Shown here: positions 15,865 to 24,762 of the stretch, in pieces
Layout of the letters: every line of letters begins with the position of its first letter
Numbering within the stretch: the first letter of the stretch is position 1
From: an uncultured Acidobacteriaceae bacterium
Lineage (GTDB): Bacteria; Acidobacteriota; Terriglobia; Terriglobales; Acidobacteriaceae
Assembly: GCA_903911925.1 (NCBI GenBank)
Contig: CAIWFH010000211.1
Span: 1 to 50,197, forward strand
DNA: 50,197 bases
Direction of reading: 5' to 3'
Notes under the pieces: generated by a model
Database searches by the model: none
What the model saw: the letters and a program-made list of their open reading frames with translations, nothing else
Told to the model about the DNA's origin: nothing
Position numbers and translations under genes: made by a program

Positions 15865-18282
15865 ATGATCAACGATACGAGGGTATTTCGCAGTCTCAGT
15901 GGGCCGCCTGCATGGCTGAGCGCCGCCCGGATTTTCAGCCTTACTGTGGCGGTTGCGCTGGCGGCGGGCGGGGCATTGGCGCTGTTTGGGCAAGCCCAGC
16001 CGGAAGCGCCCAAGCCTGCGAAGACCGTGAAGGAAAACAAGCCCGCCGCGAAACCCGAGGGAAAGACGGCGGGCAAATATGCGGTGCACCAGTCGCTGGA
16101 GATGGGCGGCCGCATTACCAACACATCGGGCAGCGATGCGATGTGGTCCACGCTGGTGAACATGGGAACGGGCGCCCGGGTGATTGGCCAGTCGCTTGAG
16201 ATGCATTCAACAGATACGTCGAAGACGAAGTTTTTTGACAATCTGAATTCTTCAAGCTTTGGCTACGGCGGCGATCCGTACGATGTGACCCGTTTAAAGT
16301 TCAACAAGGGACGGATTTACGACTTTGACGGCAGCTTCCGCCGGGACCGCAATTACTTTGACTACAACCTGCTGGATAACTCACTGCTGTCCACGTCGAC
16401 CGCGGCGACGCCTGCGCTGGTGCAGGAGCCGGATTCACTGCACCTGTTCAACACCGTGCGGCGCAATACGGACACGATGGTGACGTTGTTTCCGCTGTCG
16501 ATGGTGAGCGTGCGCGCGGGGGTCAATTTCGGGGTGCACGCGGGACCGACTTACAGCTCGCTTCACTATGCGGGCGACGTGCAACTGCTTGACATGTTCA
16601 AGAATTCGTTCGCAACTTACATTGCCGGAGCGGATGTGAAGCTGGCCAAGCGCACAACCCTCAGCTACGACCAGTTCTTTGTCTTTTTCAAGGGCGACAC
16701 CAGCTTTACACTGGCGGGAGTGGGCAACGCCGTTCTGAACGGAGATGGAGTTTACCCGGTGAAGGGCGGCAACGGCGAACTGGTCTCGCTGGGCGTGGAT
16801 ACGCTGGCGACCGCTACCTGCGGCACGGGCGCGAACAAATCGGCCGAGGTGGTGAACGGGCTGGCCAATCCATTCTGCTCGGGGACATTTTCGGCGACAT
16901 CGACAGCGCCGATCCGCACGCATTTCCCCACCGAACAACTGCGCTTCAGTTCGCGTTACTGGGACAAGGTTTCGTTCAACGGGCGAGTTTTGTACAGCGG
17001 CGGCATTAGCCGGGTGAACCACTTCAACGAGACGTTCAACGGCTGGAACACGCGCACATTCTTCCGGCAGGAGATTCAAACCGGAGGCATGATGAATGGC
17101 CAACTGGCCGACAACAAGCGGGACAACACCAACGCCGACTTCGGCATGGTGGCGGACCTGAGCAGGTTCATCTCAGTCTCAGACGTTGTGGACTTCTGGA
17201 ACATGCGGACTTCAGGCTACTCGGTGTTGAACACGCAGACCTGGTACGCTCCCGGCTCATCGCTATTGACTCCGCTGAATTCGATAACGCCGTGCGTGCC
17301 GGGGGCAGTATCGGGCTCGTTCACCTGCCCGCCCAGCCCGGCAACCAACACGGCGTTTTTGAACCAGAAGATCACGTCGAACACGCTGATGGGGACGGCT
17401 TCAATTACGTCGAAGGTGAAGGTCTCAGGCGGCTGGCGCTACAAGACGCGCGAGATCACCGACGACGGCGACGACCTGACCTGGCACGAGAACTGGCTGC
17501 TGCTGGGGGGAGTGTTTCAACCATCGCGCATGTTCCGGATCAATGCCAACTTCGACACGATGAACTCAAAGAGCGCCGACGCAGATACGACGCCGAGCAA
17601 CACCTATACGCGCGAGGCGCCGAATGCGCTCTACCACCTGCGGATCCGCGCAACAGCCAAGCCGGCAAACTGGCTGAGCCTCTCGGGAGCGGTGAACGAC
17701 TACTCGGCCAAGAACGACGACCCGCTGGTGAACCACACGGAGCACAATCGCGACTACAGCTTTGGGGCAGCGATCAATCCGACGGAGCAGTTCAGCATCG
17801 ATTTGAACTACGCGTACGACGACGTGTTTTCAAAGACAGATCTTTGCTACGCGTTCACGCCGAACCCGCAAGCGCCGCTGCCTTCGGGGGCGGCAAACGC
17901 GGGCACCTGCACGGTGGCCAACAGTCCCGACAACGGAGACCCCAGCTATTTTCTGGGATTCGGAAACTACGACGCGCCGGTGAATTTTTTCTCGGGCGCG
18001 GTGAGCTATTCGCCGGGGCGGCTCTTCCACTTCAGCGGCGGTGCAAGGCTGAACTACACCAACGGGACGGCCGAGCAACTGAACCCGCTGATGGTTCCGG
18101 GCGCGCTGCAATCGCATTACATCACGCCCTTTGCCGACGTGGAGTTCCGCATTGCCCCGCAATGGACCTGGCACGGAAACTTTACCCGGACCGAATACTC
18201 CGAACTCGGCGCGGTGGGCCCGACGGCATCGCGGAACGTGACGGGGAATGTGACGACGCTGAGCGTGCGGTACGCATTTTAG
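15865..18282 (+). CDS. MtrB/PioB-like outer-membrane beta-barrel (porin of the electron conduit)
   Basis: An 805-aa exported protein. A signal anchor (about 20-44) is followed by a Lys/Pro/Ala-rich periplasmic linker (45-70), then a long run of amphipathic beta-strands to the C-terminus TTLSVRYAF, whose final Phe suits outer-membrane insertion. Size, strand content and position directly after a decaheme MtrA-type gene support an MtrB-type sheath that holds the cytochrome inside the outer membrane. It lacks the N-terminal CxxC of Shewanella MtrB. AAGAGG precedes the ATG. Family assignment rests mainly on context and architecture, so an unrelated large barrel remains possible. The gene's stop codon is the left edge of a dispersed repeat. 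Confidence 0.78.
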   Translation: MINDTRVFRSLSGPPAWLSAARIFSLTVAVALAAGGALALFGQAQPEAPKPAKTVKENKPAAKPEGKTAGKYAVHQSLEMGGRITNTSGSDAMWSTLVNMGTGARVIGQSLEMHSTDTSKTKFFDNLNSSSFGYGGDPYDVTRLKFNKGRIYDFDGSFRRDRNYFDYNLLDNSLLSTSTAATPALVQEPDSLHLFNTVRRNTDTMVTLFPLSMVSVRAGVNFGVHAGPTYSSLHYAGDVQLLDMFKNSFATYIAGADVKLAKRTTLSYDQFFVFFKGDTSFTLAGVGNAVLNGDGVYPVKGGNGELVSLGVDTLATATCGTGANKSAEVVNGLANPFCSGTFSATSTAPIRTHFPTEQLRFSSRYWDKVSFNGRVLYSGGISRVNHFNETFNGWNTRTFFRQEIQTGGMMNGQLADNKRDNTNADFGMVADLSRFISVSDVVDFWNMRTSGYSVLNTQTWYAPGSSLLTPLNSITPCVPGAVSGSFTCPPSPATNTAFLNQKITSNTLMGTASITSKVKVSGGWRYKTREITDDGDDLTWHENWLLLGGVFQPSRMFRINANFDTMNSKSADADTTPSNTYTREAPNALYHLRIRATAKPANWLSLSGAVNDYSAKNDDPLVNHTEHNRDYSFGAAINPTEQFSIDLNYAYDDVFSKTDLCYAFTPNPQAPLPSGAANAGTCTVANSPDNGDPSYFLGFGNYDAPVNFFSGAVSYSPGRLFHFSGGARLNYTNGTAEQLNPLMVPGALQSHYITPFADVEFRIAPQWTWHGNFTRTEYSELGAVGPTASRNVTGNVTTLSVRYAF

Positions 18283-18364
18283 AGCGGTGAAAGGCCCCAT
18301 TTTCTTGAGGAAAGTGGCACTGAGCAGTTGTGGTTTCGGGGTACAACCATACTGGATCCGCCGT
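18281..18364. repeat. Second copy of the 8.7-kb dispersed repeat
   Basis: AGAGCGGTGAAAGG and GAGCAGTTGTGGTTTCGGGG closely match 8709-8775. The right end ACTGGATCCGCCGT is a mutated form of TCTGGAACCGCTGT. The left terminal repeat is missing, replaced by the end of the MtrB-like gene. Confidence 0.75.
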
Positions 18365-18726
18365 AAATCGTTTTCGCAAATAGTGAAGACCGAAACATTG
18401 TTGGTATCCTACCCATTCCGCAGAAAACGCGGAATGGATGGGGCACGGAAGTTTACAACAAGAGCAAATATGGTCTAGACTGCGCATCCTAATGGCGCGC
18501 CTTTCCGGTGGTCAGGTCAATGGCAAATGTGGCAGAATACATTCACTTGCCCAAAAATCGGGAGTGCGGGCGCACTTCTCTTAATCCGGGGCTTCAGCGC
18601 GAGTGTTTTTGCGACCGCCCATCTACAAGCACACTCTGATCCTGCTGCGGGCATAAGCAGGAAGACCAACCCACACGGCCGATTGACCCACGAACAACGG
18701 CCGTAGAAGATTCAAGGAGCCTCGAA
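18365..18726. other. Intergenic region before cytochrome c
   Basis: No gene is seen. It contains one copy of the covarying hairpin repeat (18398-18446) and the leader of the cytochrome c gene. No CRP-like site is visible here. Confidence 0.5.
18398..18446 (+). repeat. Hairpin repeat copy 1
   Basis: The stem is CCATTCCGC (18413-18421) with GCGGAATGG (18429-18437), enclosing a 7-nt loop and followed by ATGGGGCAC. It is one of five copies in the window that share flanks TGGTATCCCACC and GATGGGGCACC. Confidence 0.85.
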
Positions 18727-19050
18727 ATGACAAAGACGATTCGCACTCTGACGATGCTTGCCGTAGCGGTATCGATGACTGGCGCCGCCCAGTTGGCTCA
18801 GGCCGCCTCAGCAACGGCCGGCCAGCCGATCTACAACGCCAAGTGCAAGATGTGTCACGCCGCCGACGGCGCGGGCACACTTCCCAAGGCAAAAGCGAGT
18901 CCGCTTGGCGGCGCTGCCGCACAGGCAAAGAGCGACGCCGATCTGAAGAAGGCCATTACGGACGGCACGGGTACGATGAAGCCGGTCGCGGGAATCGCAG
19001 GCGCGGACCTCGACAATGTCGTTGCCTTTCTTCGCACCCTGAAAAAGTAA
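18727..19050 (+). CDS. Monoheme class I cytochrome c
   Basis: A 107-aa exported cytochrome. The signal peptide (about 1-27, ending AQAAS) is followed by CKMCH (40-44), which binds one heme. Met84 in GTMKPVAG is the likely sixth ligand and VVAFLRTLKK the closing helix. AAGGAG lies 8 nt before the ATG. It lies between the MtrAB-like pair and the inner-membrane multiheme cytochrome, so it is a good candidate for the periplasmic shuttle between them. Cytochromes of this type also donate to terminal oxidases. Confidence 0.93.
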   Translation: MTKTIRTLTMLAVAVSMTGAAQLAQAASATAGQPIYNAKCKMCHAADGAGTLPKAKASPLGGAAAQAKSDADLKKAITDGTGTMKPVAGIAGADLDNVVAFLRTLKK

Positions 19051-19060
19051 CTGCAACCCA

Positions 19061-19083
19061 GGCCCGCCGGCTACCGGCGGGCC
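19061..19083. terminator. Perfect 10-bp GC hairpin after cytochrome c
   Basis: GGCCCGCCGG-CTA-CCGGCGGGCC has no U run after it. It is more likely a transcript-stabilising or attenuating hairpin than a full terminator, since the next gene follows 25 bp later. Confidence 0.6.
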
Positions 19084-19107
19084 ATCCATTTGAGCGCGGG
19101 GGAGAAC

Positions 19108-20544
19108 GTGGCACTTTTACAAAAATTCCGTGAACACTGGGTGCGTCCGGCGCTGTTTTTCGGCAACAACCCCATCAGCTTGGCCGGGGGCGCCATTACT
19201 ACCGCTTCTGGCGTTACCATGGTCGGCTATTGGCTGGTGGAGCTATTCGGCCGGCCGAACGACAATCCTTACCTCGGAATTATTTTCTTCCTGCTGTTGC
19301 CGGCGCTGTTTATCGGCGGGCTGGCGCTTATCCCGATCGGCGTTTTTATCCGGCGCAAGAAACTGCAACTCGCCGGCCAGATTCCGGTCGAGTTCCCCAA
19401 GATCGATCTGAACGACCGCATGTTCCGGCACGGGCTGGACATTGTTCTGGTGGCAACCATCGTGAACCTGCTGGTGGTGGCCATGGCCAGCTATCGCGGC
19501 GCGGCTTATATGGATTCTCCGGAGTTCTGCGGCCAGAGCTGCCACGTGATGCATCCGGAGTTCGCGGCCTACAAGATTTCAGCGCACTCTCACGTGGACT
19601 GCGTGGCCTGTCACATCGGCACGGGCGCCGCCTCTTACTTTGCGGCCAAGGTGAACGGCACCAAGCAGCTTCTTGAAGTTACGTTCGACCGCTACCCGAC
19701 CCCGATTGAGTCGCCGGTGAAGAACCTGCGCCCGGCGCGGTATATCTGCGAAGGCTGCCATACACCGGCGCGGTTTGTGGGAGAAAAGCTGCTGGTGAAG
19801 TCAAACTTTGCCGACGACGAAAAGAACACGCAAACGCAGACGGTGGTGGTGCTTCACCTGGGCGGGCAGGACTCGCTTTCGCACCTGACGGGCATCCACG
19901 GCGTTCACCTGGGGCACATCGAGTACGTGGCCACCGACCCAACCCGGACCACGATTCCCTGGGTGCAGAAGCAGAACGCGGACGGTACGGTGACCGAATT
20001 CAAGTCTTCGACGCTGAAGGGCGATGGGGCTCCCGCGGGTGAACGGCGGGTGCTGGATTGCATCGACTGCCACAACCGCGCGGCGCATACATTTATGACC
20101 GCGGAAGATGCACTGAACCGGGCCATGGCCGACGGCGCAGTGAGTCCCGAACTGCCCTGGATACACAAAGAGGGCCTGGAACTGCTGAAAACTGCCTATG
20201 CAAGCCAGGATGAAGCGCGCGCCAAGATTCCGGAGCAACTGACGGCGTTCTATCGCGGGTCGAACCCCGAGGTTTTGGCGGCGAAAGCGAGTGTGGTGAA
20301 GGCGGCGGGCGATGAACTGGTGACCATTTACAGCCAGAACGTATTCCCGGCCATGAAAGTGACCTGGGGAACCCATCCCAATCACATCGGGCACATGAGT
20401 TATCCGGGCTGCTTCCGCTGTCACGATGGCGACCATAACGCCAAGGACGGTAAGAGCATTACCCAGGATTGCGCGGCTTGCCACAACCTTTTGGCTGTGG
20501 ACGAACCGAAGCCGAAGGTGCTTTCAGACCTGGGAATCCAGTAA
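19108..20544 (+). CDS. NapC/NirT-related inner-membrane multiheme cytochrome (ImcH-like)
   Basis: A 478-aa membrane-anchored cytochrome. Three hydrophobic segments (about 27-47, 56-80 and 109-128) precede a periplasmic region with heme sites at CGQSCH (141-146, a CX3CH motif), CVACH (165-169), CEGCH (214-218), CIDCH (318-322), CFRCH (435-439) and CAACH (455-459). The layout recalls Geobacter ImcH: a NapC/NirT core with three TM helices and an extended multiheme tail. Such proteins oxidise quinol and pass electrons to periplasmic cytochromes. I chose the GTG after GCGGGGGAGAAC; a TTG 18 bp upstream has no ribosome-binding site. With the previous three genes it completes an inner-membrane to outer-membrane path. 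Confidence 0.88.
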   Translation: MALLQKFREHWVRPALFFGNNPISLAGGAITTASGVTMVGYWLVELFGRPNDNPYLGIIFFLLLPALFIGGLALIPIGVFIRRKKLQLAGQIPVEFPKIDLNDRMFRHGLDIVLVATIVNLLVVAMASYRGAAYMDSPEFCGQSCHVMHPEFAAYKISAHSHVDCVACHIGTGAASYFAAKVNGTKQLLEVTFDRYPTPIESPVKNLRPARYICEGCHTPARFVGEKLLVKSNFADDEKNTQTQTVVVLHLGGQDSLSHLTGIHGVHLGHIEYVATDPTRTTIPWVQKQNADGTVTEFKSSTLKGDGAPAGERRVLDCIDCHNRAAHTFMTAEDALNRAMADGAVSPELPWIHKEGLELLKTAYASQDEARAKIPEQLTAFYRGSNPEVLAAKASVVKAAGDELVTIYSQNVFPAMKVTWGTHPNHIGHMSYPGCFRCHDGDHNAKDGKSITQDCAACHNLLAVDEPKPKVLSDLGIQ

Positions 20545-20556
20545 CTGGAAGAGCAG

Positions 20557-20604
20557 CGGCCCGCTAACCAGGCGAAAGAGAGTTATCGCTGGGTTGGCGG
20601 GCCG
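20557..20604 (+). terminator. Long hairpin after the multiheme cytochrome gene
   Basis: CGGCCCGCTAACCAG (20557-20571) pairs with CTGGGTTGGCGGGCCG (20589-20604) apart from wobble and bulge positions, around a loop of about 17 nt. It lies 13 bp after the stop codon and probably ends the cytochrome operon, but no U run follows. Confidence 0.5.
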
Positions 20605-20839
20605 TTCCGCATTCATAAGGCGTGAGATTCCGGCTTGATGTACTGCGAGAAGGAAGAATCTGCTATTAGACCTCCCTCCGCCCGCTATACAATCGGTGCG
20701 AAACACAACGAATCCTCAAGCCTCTGCCCGGAAAGTGGCAGGGCGCAAAGGCCGTTCAATGAACGAAGATAGAGTGTTGCCCGTTCGGGTTGGCTGGAAC
20801 CGGGCGCACTACTTCAAGGATTCGTGTAAAAAGAGGAAC

Positions 20840-23800
20840 ATGGCACACAAAAAGAGCATCGGTCTGCCGCTTGCAACACTTCTCCTGTTTGGCTGTGGAG
20901 CAGCCGGTGCTCAGGGGCCGACTTCAAGATTGGCGGGCGATTGGCGCAGTTCCGGGACGGTGACGATTCCCCAGAGCAAGCCGCCTGTTGCGCCGGCACC
21001 CGCGACGGTTCTGGGCGCTGCACCTTCCGGGATGCGGCTGGAACGGATGATCCTGCTGCTTGAGCCTTCAGCCGCGCAGCGGCAGGCGCTGCTGGCCGAG
21101 CTGGTCAGCCGGCAAAGCACCAATTCCAATACGCGCTGGCTTACGCCTTCGGCTTTTGCCGCTGCTTACAGCAACTCGCCTCTGGACGTTGCCGCCGTTG
21201 CGGAATGGCTGCGCAGCATGGGATTCCAGGTGGCTCCGCTGCCCGCCGGGCTTGGCTGGGTGGAGTTCTCAGGCACGGCTGGCCAGGCGGAGCAAGCTTT
21301 CCAGACAGAATTGAAATTGGTAGCCACCGCCGGCGGAAGCCGGGCCGTGCTGGCAAGCGATGTGTCAGTGCCCGCCGCGCTCAGGCCGGTGATTCACGGA
21401 CTGGTCTCACTGGATGGGGTTATCGCCGCACCGGCATTGACCACCCCGCTGCCGGTGACCGCGACCGCCGCCCAACTGGCGGCTGAAGCTTCTCTGAGCC
21501 GCGCCGAGGCGGCGACGCCCAAGCTGATGGTGCAACTGCTGCATCTTGACGCGTTGCACGCCAGCGGCTCGATGGGCGCAGGCGAGAGTATCGCGATTGC
21601 CGGGCGAAGCAACGTGCGTGGCGAGGACATTGCAGCTTTTCGTTCAGCGTTTGGACTTGCCGTGAGCGCGCTCAAAGTGATTCCCGACGGCACGGACCCC
21701 GGGCGCACCAGCGACGAGGCCGAGGCTGCGATTTCGGCTTCGTGGGCGGGTGCGGCGGCTCCGGGCGCGCAGATCGTGCTGGTGCCTGCGGCCACCACCG
21801 CCGCGACGGATGGATTGGACCTGAGCCTTGCGGCTATCGTGGACCAGGCGATGGCGCATGCCGTCACGGTCGGCTATTCGGCGTGCGAGCCGGCGCTGAG
21901 CGAGGCGCACCAGGCCTTTTACGCGGCAATTTACCGGCAGGCGGCAGCGGAGGGCATCGCGGTGATCGCGGCCGCGGGAGACAGCGGCCCGGCGGCTTGC
22001 CACGCGGCAGGCAGCGATGCGCGCGTAAGCAGCGGCTATGGGGTGAATGCGCTGGCTTCAACGCCTTGGAACACAGCGGTTGGCGTGTCGGCTTTTGGAT
22101 CGGAAGGGGCGGCGGGGGTTGCCGGCTTGGCTGCGTGGTCTCCGGTGAATGCGGCCGATCCGGCTTACGCGGGGGGCGGCGGAGCGAGTACGCTGCATGC
22201 GGCTCCCAGTTGGCAGACGGCGCAGGCCAAGACAAGCGCGACGGCAGGCTTGAGCGAACCAGCAAGCCAGACGACTTTGATACAGGATTTGAAGAGTGCC
22301 GGCCTCAGAACCGGCTACCGGCTGGTGCCCGACCTGGCGCTGCCGGCGGCCCAGGACTCCGGCACGAACCGTGGGCTGGCCTTTTGCCTGAGCGGCACCG
22401 CCGTGTCAGGCGGCTGCAACCTGGTGCGCGCGGGCGGCAGTTCGGCAGCGGCGGCGATTTTCGCCGGCGTTGCTGCACTGGTGGCTGAGAAGTACGGAGC
22501 GCAGGGCAACATGGCGCCGCACCTTTATGCTTTCGGCAGCGCGAGCGGAGTTTTTGACGACGTGCAGCAGGGGAGCGCGCAACTGGCGTGCGCGGCGGGC
22601 AGTCCCGGCTGCGGCGCGACGGAACGGATCGGATTCACGGCCGGCGGCGGTTACGACCTGGCCACCGGGCTGGGCTCAGTGAACGCGCAGGAACTGGTGA
22701 ACAAGTGGCCCAGACCCTTCTCGTCAGGGACGCTACCTGTGGACTTTCAAATTTCGATAGACCCGGCGAATCAAAACTTCTACTACAACCCTTCAGCGAA
22801 GGTCACTTTGTCGGTAAACGTCTTTGACCCGAACGGCGGCGGCATCCCGTCAGGGCAAGTGACTTTTATCAACGCGACAACCGGCTCGGCTCTTTCGGGA
22901 TCGACGTCGGCGACGCTGGATAGCAGTGGAAATGCTTCAGTGACCGTCAACCTGAGTACGCTTTTCTCTGTTCAGGGCACGTACCAGGTGGGCGTTTTGT
23001 ACTCGGGCGACAGCACCTATGCGGGACCGGTGAGATCGAGCGAGCAGCAGCCAATCACCACGCAGAAGAGCACGATGGTTGTGTCGCTTGAGCCTTCGAC
23101 GACGTCGCCAATGGCAGGGCAGGTCATCAGCGTGCTGGTCACGGTCGGGGTCGATCCGGCGAGCGTTTCTCCCGCGGGTAGTCTCTCTCCAACTGGAACT
23201 GTGAAGCTGAACCTGGCCGGGGGCCCGACTGCGCTCTCATATACAGCGCCTGTTGTTACCTCGGCCGGCGTTACAACGGCGACATTCGCGGCGGTAACGG
23301 TTCCGGCGGTGGGGCAATTCACGCTGCAGGCCAGCTATTCGGGCGATACGAACTACGCGGGTCCGGTTCCGTCTCCGTCCGTATCAATCACCGTGGCCCA
23401 GGGATCAACAACCACTTCGCTTGGGGTAACCGGAACCCCTGCGCTGGGCATGCTCAACACGGTGTGGACATTCACCGCGACGATTACCCCGTCCGGCTCG
23501 GCTCCCCCGGTGACGGGCTCAGTGTCTTTCTACGACAGCGGTCTTTTGCTGGGCACGTCGCTGGTGAGCAACTCCAGCACCGGCGACGCCGCCGTGCTGT
23601 CGATTGGCCTGGCGAATAACATCAGCCACAACGTGACCGCGATCTATGCGGGAGATACGAATTGGACTGGAAGCACGTCGAACGTGGTGCCGATTGCGGC
23701 CGTCACGCTGGCGGATTTTGTGGTTCTAACTGCCAGCAACCTTCCTGTGGACTCGCTCTCGGGCCTTCCAACAGCGTCTCCCGGGCAGGCGGTCATTCTT

Positions 23801-24640
23801 GCGGCCACGGTGACACCGGCGGTGATTCCGCCGGTTACGGCAGCCGAGCAATATCCGACCGGCTATGTGGACTTCTACCTGGTCAAAGCAACAGGCAACA
23901 CGCTGCTTGGTAGAACGCTGCTGGTGCGCTCGGGGCTGACGGACGCTTCGATTGCCAATTTCACCACCGCTACTTTGCCGGGCGGAACGGATACCCTGGT
24001 AGCCATTTACGAGGGCGACCTCTACTACAGCCTGGGAACCTCGAACCTTCTCACGCTGGGCATTCAGGACTTCACGATCACGCCCGATCCATCGAATCCG
24101 GGGACCAATGTGGATATTGTGCAGGGTTCCTCGGGAGTGGCTACTTACGACATTACCGGCCTGGGAGGATTCAACGGGCAGATCCAGGTGGTTTGCGCAG
24201 TTCCGTCCACGGACCTGCCCATGACCTGCACCGCGAGCCCACAGCAATTGGTGCCCAACGGGACAGTGACCTTTGTGGTGCAGACCTTCGACACCGGGTC
24301 CGCAACCGCATCAAATCGACGTCCCGAGCAGTTGTGGCCGCGGGCGGCGGGCGGTACGACGCTGGCGCTGCTGGGCTTCTTCCTTCTGCCGATGGGGCGG
24401 CGAGCGCGCATCTTCGCTGGCAAGGGATCAAGGCGCTTCCTGGTGCTGCTGATGCTGTTAATCGGGTTGGGCGGCGCAGGGATTGGCTGCAACAGCGTTT
24501 CTCTGGGCGGAACTTCGGGCGCTGGAGGAGGAACGCCGCTGGGGGTGGCGACGCTGAAGATCACCGCTTCAGAGTATGTGAATAATACTGTTTTCAGCCG
24601 CAGCGTCTACCTGACGGTGAACGTGCTGGTCAAGCCCTGA
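20840..24640 (+). CDS. S53 (sedolisin/kumamolisin) protease homologue with Ig-like repeats, probably inactive
   Basis: A 1266-aa exported protein. A signal peptide comes first (MAHKKSIGLPLATLLLFGCG), then a pro-kumamolisin activation domain (about 65-190), an S53 fold (about 220-620), three to four Ig-like domains of the Big_3 type (about 630-1080), and hydrophobic segments near the C-terminus. In S53 enzymes a Glu, an Asp four residues later and a late Ser form the triad. Here Glu295 and Ser535 (GGSSAAAA) are present, and so is Asp381 of the GDSG motif, but the triad Asp is Ser299 (EAAIS before AGAAAPGA). I infer loss or change of proteolysis and a binding role. The start follows AAGAGGAAC. 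A terminator follows the gene. Confidence 0.85.
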   Translation: MAHKKSIGLPLATLLLFGCGAAGAQGPTSRLAGDWRSSGTVTIPQSKPPVAPAPATVLGAAPSGMRLERMILLLEPSAAQRQALLAELVSRQSTNSNTRWLTPSAFAAAYSNSPLDVAAVAEWLRSMGFQVAPLPAGLGWVEFSGTAGQAEQAFQTELKLVATAGGSRAVLASDVSVPAALRPVIHGLVSLDGVIAAPALTTPLPVTATAAQLAAEASLSRAEAATPKLMVQLLHLDALHASGSMGAGESIAIAGRSNVRGEDIAAFRSAFGLAVSALKVIPDGTDPGRTSDEAEAAISASWAGAAAPGAQIVLVPAATTAATDGLDLSLAAIVDQAMAHAVTVGYSACEPALSEAHQAFYAAIYRQAAAEGIAVIAAAGDSGPAACHAAGSDARVSSGYGVNALASTPWNTAVGVSAFGSEGAAGVAGLAAWSPVNAADPAYAGGGGASTLHAAPSWQTAQAKTSATAGLSEPASQTTLIQDLKSAGLRTGYRLVPDLALPAAQDSGTNRGLAFCLSGTAVSGGCNLVRAGGSSAAAAIFAGVAALVAEKYGAQGNMAPHLYAFGSASGVFDDVQQGSAQLACAAGSPGCGATERIGFTAGGGYDLATGLGSVNAQELVNKWPRPFSSGTLPVDFQISIDPANQNFYYNPSAKVTLSVNVFDPNGGGIPSGQVTFINATTGSALSGSTSATLDSSGNASVTVNLSTLFSVQGTYQVGVLYSGDSTYAGPVRSSEQQPITTQKSTMVVSLEPSTTSPMAGQVISVLVTVGVDPASVSPAGSLSPTGTVKLNLAGGPTALSYTAPVVTSAGVTTATFAAVTVPAVGQFTLQASYSGDTNYAGPVPSPSVSITVAQGSTTTSLGVTGTPALGMLNTVWTFTATITPSGSAPPVTGSVSFYDSGLLLGTSLVSNSSTGDAAVLSIGLANNISHNVTAIYAGDTNWTGSTSNVVPIAAVTLADFVVLTASNLPVDSLSGLPTASPGQAVILAATVTPAVIPPVTAAEQYPTGYVDFYLVKATGNTLLGRTLLVRSGLTDASIANFTTATLPGGTDTLVAIYEGDLYYSLGTSNLLTLGIQDFTITPDPSNPGTNVDIVQGSSGVATYDITGLGGFNGQIQVVCAVPSTDLPMTCTASPQQLVPNGTVTFVVQTFDTGSATASNRRPEQLWPRAAGGTTLALLGFFLLPMGRRARIFAGKGSRRFLVLLMLLIGLGGAGIGCNSVSLGGTSGAGGGTPLGVATLKITASEYVNNTVFSRSVYLTVNVLVKP

Positions 24641-24665
24641 AGAAGAGATGACCGCGGGATTCATG

Positions 24666-24697
24666 GGGCGTCCGGAGCATCGGACGCCCGTTCTTTT
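24666..24697 (+). terminator. Intrinsic terminator of the S53 homologue
   Basis: GGGCGTCCG (24666-24674) pairs perfectly with CGGACGCCC (24681-24689) around a 6-nt loop, followed by G and TTCTTTT. This is a classic Rho-independent signal. Confidence 0.88.
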
Positions 24698-24762
24698 GCA
24701 CACAGCGGCGCGACGCCAGGCATGGTAGGCTGGCCTGTCCAAGAAATGGAGCCAGATTCCCG

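Noticed and set aside
18283..18726. CRP-like site before cytochrome c
   Set aside because: The best candidate (TGTGG...TCACT) has wrong spacing between half-sites.
21742..22488. 248-aa Gly/Arg-rich frame inside the S53 gene
   Set aside because: Its composition is an artefact of GC-rich codons read in the +1 frame. The S53 frame carries clear motifs.
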